Assembly: GCA_003170655.1 (NCBI GenBank)
Contig: PMYY01000072.1
Location: 1-11,075 of the forward strand
Length of the DNA: 11,075 nucleotides
Reading direction: 5' to 3'
From: Nitrospiraceae bacterium
GTDB taxonomy: Bacteria > Nitrospirota > Thermodesulfovibrionia > Thermodesulfovibrionales > Dissulfurispiraceae
Numbering within the stretch: position 1 is the stretch's first letter; each line of letters opens with the position of its first letter. The notes beneath the pieces are model-generated. The model was not told where the DNA came from. It worked only from the letters and a program-made list of their open reading frames with translations, and did not search any database. The translations under genes and the position numbers were made by a program. Of the stretch, positions 8,088 through 11,075 are shown one piece after another.

Positions 8088-8249
8088 TTACTGCTCGCGT
8101 CTCAGTTTTTTTATCTCTTCCATGAACTCCTTCGGGGTAATGATTCCCTTCTTCAGCAACAGATTTATCAATGCCTCCTGCTCAAGGGCGCTGCTTATGA
8201 TAAGCTCCTCTATCGTTTCTAATTCATTCGGTCTGGATTCATCGGTCAT
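8088..8249 (-). CDS. 53-residue hypothetical protein (SHOCT-like C-terminal pattern)
   Basis: The frame runs from ATG at 8249 to TAA at 8088. The start is well supported: GGAGGAG (8258-8264 on the complement) sits eight bases upstream. The protein is acidic at first and basic at the end, with no Cys, signal peptide or membrane segment. Residues 31-49, LLKKGIITPKEFMEEIKKL, follow the 'Leu-x-x-x-Gly-(I/V)-(I/L)-(T/S)-x-x-E-(F/L)' pattern common in short oligomerisation helices such as SHOCT, where a turn joins two helices. I do not recognise a specific family. It lies 101 bases downstream of uup and may be expressed with it or from its own weak promoter. Function unknown. Confidence 0.72.
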   Translation of the reverse strand: MTDESRPNELETIEELIISSALEQEALINLLLKKGIITPKEFMEEIKKLRREQ

Positions 8250-8337
8250 GATTGAGGCTCCTCCATCTGCTTATTTTTATCTCTTTGCTTTTTTAGCATC
8301 CCACGTTGCGCATTACAGGTTACACATTAAGGCAACC

Positions 8338-8343
8338 ATTATA
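8338..8343 (-). promoter_or_regulatory. candidate -10 box for the 53-residue gene
   Basis: A perfect TATAAT on the minus strand just after the uup stop would give a start near 8331 and a leader of about 82 bases. No good -35 lies inside the end of uup, so support is weak. Confidence 0.25.
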
Positions 8344-8350
8344 ATACGAA

Positions 8351-10246
8351 TTACGATATTCCTTTTGGGATCGACTCCAGAACATCCCATCGGTCATAAC
8401 AAAGCAAAATATCTTTTTCGAGCACTTCAATTCCAGCTTTGATCTCGGCAAGTCTCGTTCCGTCCTGGCGATAGAACACAGGGTCTGCTAGATTTCCATA
8501 GAGCTTGTTCCGCTCTTCCTCCAGGGCTTCTATGCGTGCCGGCAGTGATTCCAGCTCTTTTTTCTCCTTAAAGGTTAATATGCGCGGTCGCTCCCTCTGC
8601 TGCCTGGGCTTTTCGAGTTTGGCGACCTTTTCCTTTTTGCCAGGGGCTTGAGGACAGCGCTGTCTCAGCCAGTCGTCGTAACCGCCCACATATTCAACAA
8701 CCTTCCCGCCACCCTCAAACACTATCGTACTGGTTACAACGTTATTGAGAAACTCGCGATCATGGCTCACCAGTATTACGGTGCCCTTGTACTCTATAAG
8801 CAGCTCCTCTAAAAGCTCCAGTGTATCGGTATCGAGGTCATTTGTGGGTTCGTCCATCACCAGCACATTAGATGGAACCGTAAAAAGCTTAGCGAGCAGA
8901 GCACGATTGCGTTCTCCACCCGAAAGCACCTTTACAGGCATGCGCGCACGTTCAGGCGGAAAGAGAAAATCCTCGAGATACCCTATGATATGCCTCGTCC
9001 TTCCGTTGACGGTGATATGTTCGGTGCCGTCAGCTACGTTATCGATAATCGACTTATCGTCATCCAGCTGAGCACGATGCTGATCGAAGTATGCAACCTC
9101 GAGATTTGCACCCATGCGCACGGCCCCCTTGCGAGGCTTCATTGCGCCGAGCAGAATCTTAAGCAACGTCGTTTTACCGGCGCCGTTCGGCCCTATAACT
9201 CCTATCTTATCTCCGCGCATTATGACCGTCGAAAAATCGCTGATAATAGCACGGCCGCCGTAATCATGTCCGATCCCTTGGACCTCGACGACCACCTTGC
9301 CGGACCTGCGGGCTTCGTTGAGTGCCATAACAGCACTTCCGGTCTCTTCGCGACGCTCAATCCGCTCTTTCCTCATCTCCTTCAACGCACTGACCCGCCC
9401 TTCATTTCGAGTCCGCCGGGCCTTGATTCCCTGCCGTATCCAAGCCTCTTCTTTCGCAAGCTTTTTATCGAAGAGGGCTTTGTGAGTGGCTTCCGCATCG
9501 AGCTCGGACTGCCGCCTTTTCAGATAGGTTGCATAATCGCCCGGCCAGTCGGTTACCCTGCCCCGGTCGAGCTCTATGATACGCGTAGCAAGTGCCTGGA
9601 GAAATCTTCTGTCATGGGTTATGAAGAGTATCGCCCCTTTGAAATCGAGGAGAAACTCTTCGAGCCAGCCGATCGATCCAATATCTAGATGGTTTGTAGG
9701 TTCATCGAGAAGAAGCAGATCCGGCTCGCTCACCAGTACACGCGCCAGCAAAACCCTCCTTTTGAAACCACCTGAGAGGTCATCTGCTGCTATGTCGGGA
9801 TCCAGCCCTAGGCGTGTAACGACCGTCTCGACCCTCTTCTGAAGATACCAGCCCCCTGAAGATTCGGTCAGGTGTTGTATGCGTTCAAGATCCGCGACCA
9901 TATCATGATCGTTGCCTGAATCGATACGATTGCTCACGGCATGGTATTCGGACAGCAGGACGACCATGTTTCCGAGTCCGCCTGAGACGACATCGAAAAC
10001 AGTGCCGGTCAGGGTCTGAGGAACCTCCTGCGCAAGATATGCAGTCCTCAGGCCTTGCTCACGCGAGATGCAGCCTTCGTCAGGCTCATACTCGCCGCCC
10101 ATGATCTTCATCAGCGAGGATTTACCCTCCCCATTTCTGCCGACCAGACAGACTCTCTCACCGCGCTCTATCTGAAGGTCCACTCCTGAAAGCAACTCAG
10201 GACCGCCAAAAGCAAGCTTCACATTCTGCAAACTGATCAATGCCAC
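8351..10246 (-). CDS. uup: ABC-F ATPase of the Uup type
   Basis: A 631-residue soluble tandem ATPase with no membrane segments. Site 1: Walker A GRNGEGKSS (36-44), signature LSGGFKRR (157-164), Walker B LLLLDEPTNHLD (177-188). Site 2: Walker A GPNGAGKTT (352-360), signature LSGGERNR (441-448), Walker B VLVMDEPTNDLD (461-472). Between them is the charged linker helix, with IRQGIKARRTRNEGRV (270-285) closely matching E. coli Uup. The C-terminus (about 555-620) is the coiled-coil, DNA-binding type extension diagnostic of Uup rather than EttA or YheS. ABC-F proteins act on the ribosome; Uup is also linked to ribosome assembly and to precise transposon excision in E. coli. The start is GTG with AGGTG four bases upstream. 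It follows greB by 22 bases, probably in one transcript. Confidence 0.95.
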   Translation of the reverse strand: MALISLQNVKLAFGGPELLSGVDLQIERGERVCLVGRNGEGKSSLMKIMGGEYEPDEGCISREQGLRTAYLAQEVPQTLTGTVFDVVSGGLGNMVVLLSEYHAVSNRIDSGNDHDMVADLERIQHLTESSGGWYLQKRVETVVTRLGLDPDIAADDLSGGFKRRVLLARVLVSEPDLLLLDEPTNHLDIGSIGWLEEFLLDFKGAILFITHDRRFLQALATRIIELDRGRVTDWPGDYATYLKRRQSELDAEATHKALFDKKLAKEEAWIRQGIKARRTRNEGRVSALKEMRKERIERREETGSAVMALNEARRSGKVVVEVQGIGHDYGGRAIISDFSTVIMRGDKIGVIGPNGAGKTTLLKILLGAMKPRKGAVRMGANLEVAYFDQHRAQLDDDKSIIDNVADGTEHITVNGRTRHIIGYLEDFLFPPERARMPVKVLSGGERNRALLAKLFTVPSNVLVMDEPTNDLDTDTLELLEELLIEYKGTVILVSHDREFLNNVVTSTIVFEGGGKVVEYVGGYDDWLRQRCPQAPGKKEKVAKLEKPRQQRERPRILTFKEKKELESLPARIEALEEERNKLYGNLADPVFYRQDGTRLAEIKAGIEVLEKDILLCYDRWDVLESIPKGIS

Positions 10247-10268
10247 ACTACACCTAGACTATGCGAGA

Positions 10269-10784
10269 TCATTGCTGCCGGGGGGATTCATAGTAAACCG
10301 ATGTTATAAAAAAGGTTGAGGTATTATCGTCAGGCCTGTTGACCACAATTTCATCGCCCTCGGTCCTGCGCATTAATGCCTTCGCCATCGGGGAATCGAT
10401 GCTGATGAATCCCCTTTCCGCATCGCTTTCATCAGGGCCTACGATACGATACCGGTATACAGTTCCTGAGGCATCCTCAAGTTCGATCCAAGCCCCAAAA
10501 TATACCGTCGAAGTATCATCCGGTGTTCTTTCTACAACAGTAAGTTCGCTCAATCTTTTCATAAGAAACCTCACACGGGCATCGATTTGCCTCAATTGCT
10601 TCTTTCCATAGATGTAGTCAGCATTTTCCGACCTGTCACCCATCGCAGCCGCTTCAGCAACCGCCTGTGTGACCTGCGGACGTTTGACTTTCCATAGGTG
10701 GGACAGTTCGTCACTCAGACGCTTATGTCCCTGGGGCGTAATGTAAGGTGAAGCTTTTGCCTTATTGACTGGTGCTTTTCTCAT
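10269..10784 (-). CDS. greB: transcript cleavage factor GreB
   Basis: A 171-residue factor that enters the RNA polymerase secondary channel and stimulates cleavage of backtracked RNA. The N-terminal coiled coil carries GDRSENADYIYGKK (49-62), the GreB-type signature; the acidic tip residues are Asp50 and Glu53. HLWKVKRPQVT (29-39) also fits GreB over GreA. The C-terminal FKBP-like domain (about 90-168) includes RYRIVGPDE and SIDSPMAKAL. It is about 13 residues longer than E. coli GreB, mainly in a basic N-terminal extension (MRKAPVNKAKAS). GGAG lies four bases before the ATG. It is first of the likely greB-uup unit. Confidence 0.95.
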   Translation of the reverse strand: MRKAPVNKAKASPYITPQGHKRLSDELSHLWKVKRPQVTQAVAEAAAMGDRSENADYIYGKKQLRQIDARVRFLMKRLSELTVVERTPDDTSTVYFGAWIELEDASGTVYRYRIVGPDESDAERGFISIDSPMAKALMRRTEGDEIVVNRPDDNTSTFFITSVYYESPRQQ

Positions 10785-10827
10785 TTTTCTCCGGAGTGGT
10801 TCTGTTTCTAAGAATCAAAGTTAAGGA

Positions 10828-10847
10828 GTCAGAAAGATTGTCAGAAA
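10828..10847. repeat. spaced direct repeat upstream of greB
   Basis: GTCAGAAA occurs twice (10828-10835 and 10840-10847) with four bases between, a 12-base period. The pair is framed by GGAGT (10825-10829) and ACTCC (10847-10851), and a CACATGTG palindrome (10851-10858) adjoins. It ends 44 bases upstream of the greB start codon, a place where a regulator could bind. No clear sigma70 boxes were found here. Confidence 0.35.
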
Positions 10848-10904
10848 CTCCACATGTGTCTGCCTGTAACCACAATGTAAGCCGGCGCACTGATATGCCC
10901 ACAC

Positions 10905-11075
10905 CTACCGCCTTTTGAGATCATCGAGGCATTTACTGCCCCGGAGCATCATAGCTCCCACGAGAATCAGAGGGAATACTATCAAGATCAGGAGGAGGTG
11001 GCGGAGGAGTTCTTCTGTAAACGCGTCTCGTCGGTTCAACCATTCCCGGGATCTGGTTTCCCTTGGCATACATGC
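10905..11075 (-). CDS. C-terminal end of a membrane-anchored protein, truncated by the window
   Basis: The frame is open from the window edge to TAG at 10905-10907, giving the last 56 residues. It has a charged part with REWLNRRDAFTEELL (residues 10-24), a hydrophobic membrane helix (about 25-44), and a short basic tail ending DDLKRR, so the C-terminus is probably cytoplasmic. Codon choice (many CTC Leu) resembles neighbouring genes. A second frame, also open here, encodes a Pro-rich peptide with T-rich third positions and is less likely. I cannot name the family from this piece. It lies 120 bases upstream of greB on the same strand. Confidence 0.6.
   Translation of the reverse strand, partial: ACMPRETRSREWLNRRDAFTEELLRHLLLILIVFPLILVGAMMLRGSKCLDDLKRR

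Noticed and set aside
8990..9688. 232-codon plus-strand open frame antisense to uup
   Set aside because: It lies wholly inside the strongly supported uup gene, has no family-like motifs and reads like complement of the ATPase; long antisense frames are common in such genes.

Overview
The window looks like an ordinary, gene-dense stretch of a Gram-negative chromosome. The evidence is a DUF748/AsmA-like envelope protein, a GreB-type cleavage factor, a Uup-type ABC-F ATPase, a peptidoglycan transglycosylase and a membrane chemoreceptor with a C-terminal zinc-binding (CZB) domain. Base composition is close to half GC by eye, and the mixture is compatible with a motile, type IV pilus or type II secretion capable proteobacterium in the broad sense. 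A former deltaproteobacterial (Desulfobacterota-like) lineage is my best guess, held loosely. I see no insertion sequence, integrase, CRISPR array, tRNA or rRNA.

Left part, plus strand (1-5663). The window opens inside a large DUF748 envelope protein whose C-terminus carries an OmpA-like motif. A small helical protein of unknown function follows and overlaps the prepilin peptidase gene (pilD type) by four bases. After a 138-base gap come typA/bipA (ribosome-associated GTPase) and, 21 bases later, mtgA (monofunctional peptidoglycan glycosyltransferase), most likely one transcript.

Right part, minus strand (5675-11075). A 687-residue chemoreceptor converges on mtgA with only 11 bases between the stop codons. 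Upstream of it is a 349-base non-coding stretch with an extended -10 promoter, an A/T-rich upstream tract and small inverted repeats. Next is a 53-codon gene with a strong ribosome binding site, then uup and greB (22 bases apart, probably co-transcribed). A 120-base intergenic region with a spaced direct repeat follows, and the window closes with the C-terminal end of a membrane-anchored protein.

Functionally the region mixes envelope biogenesis (DUF748, PilD, MtgA), translation and transcription quality control (TypA, Uup, GreB) and sensing (chemoreceptor). I did not find a convincing undescribed system. The points most worth checking are the CZB domain with one expected zinc ligand replaced, the two small uncharacterised proteins, the chemoreceptor leader and the direct repeat upstream of greB.
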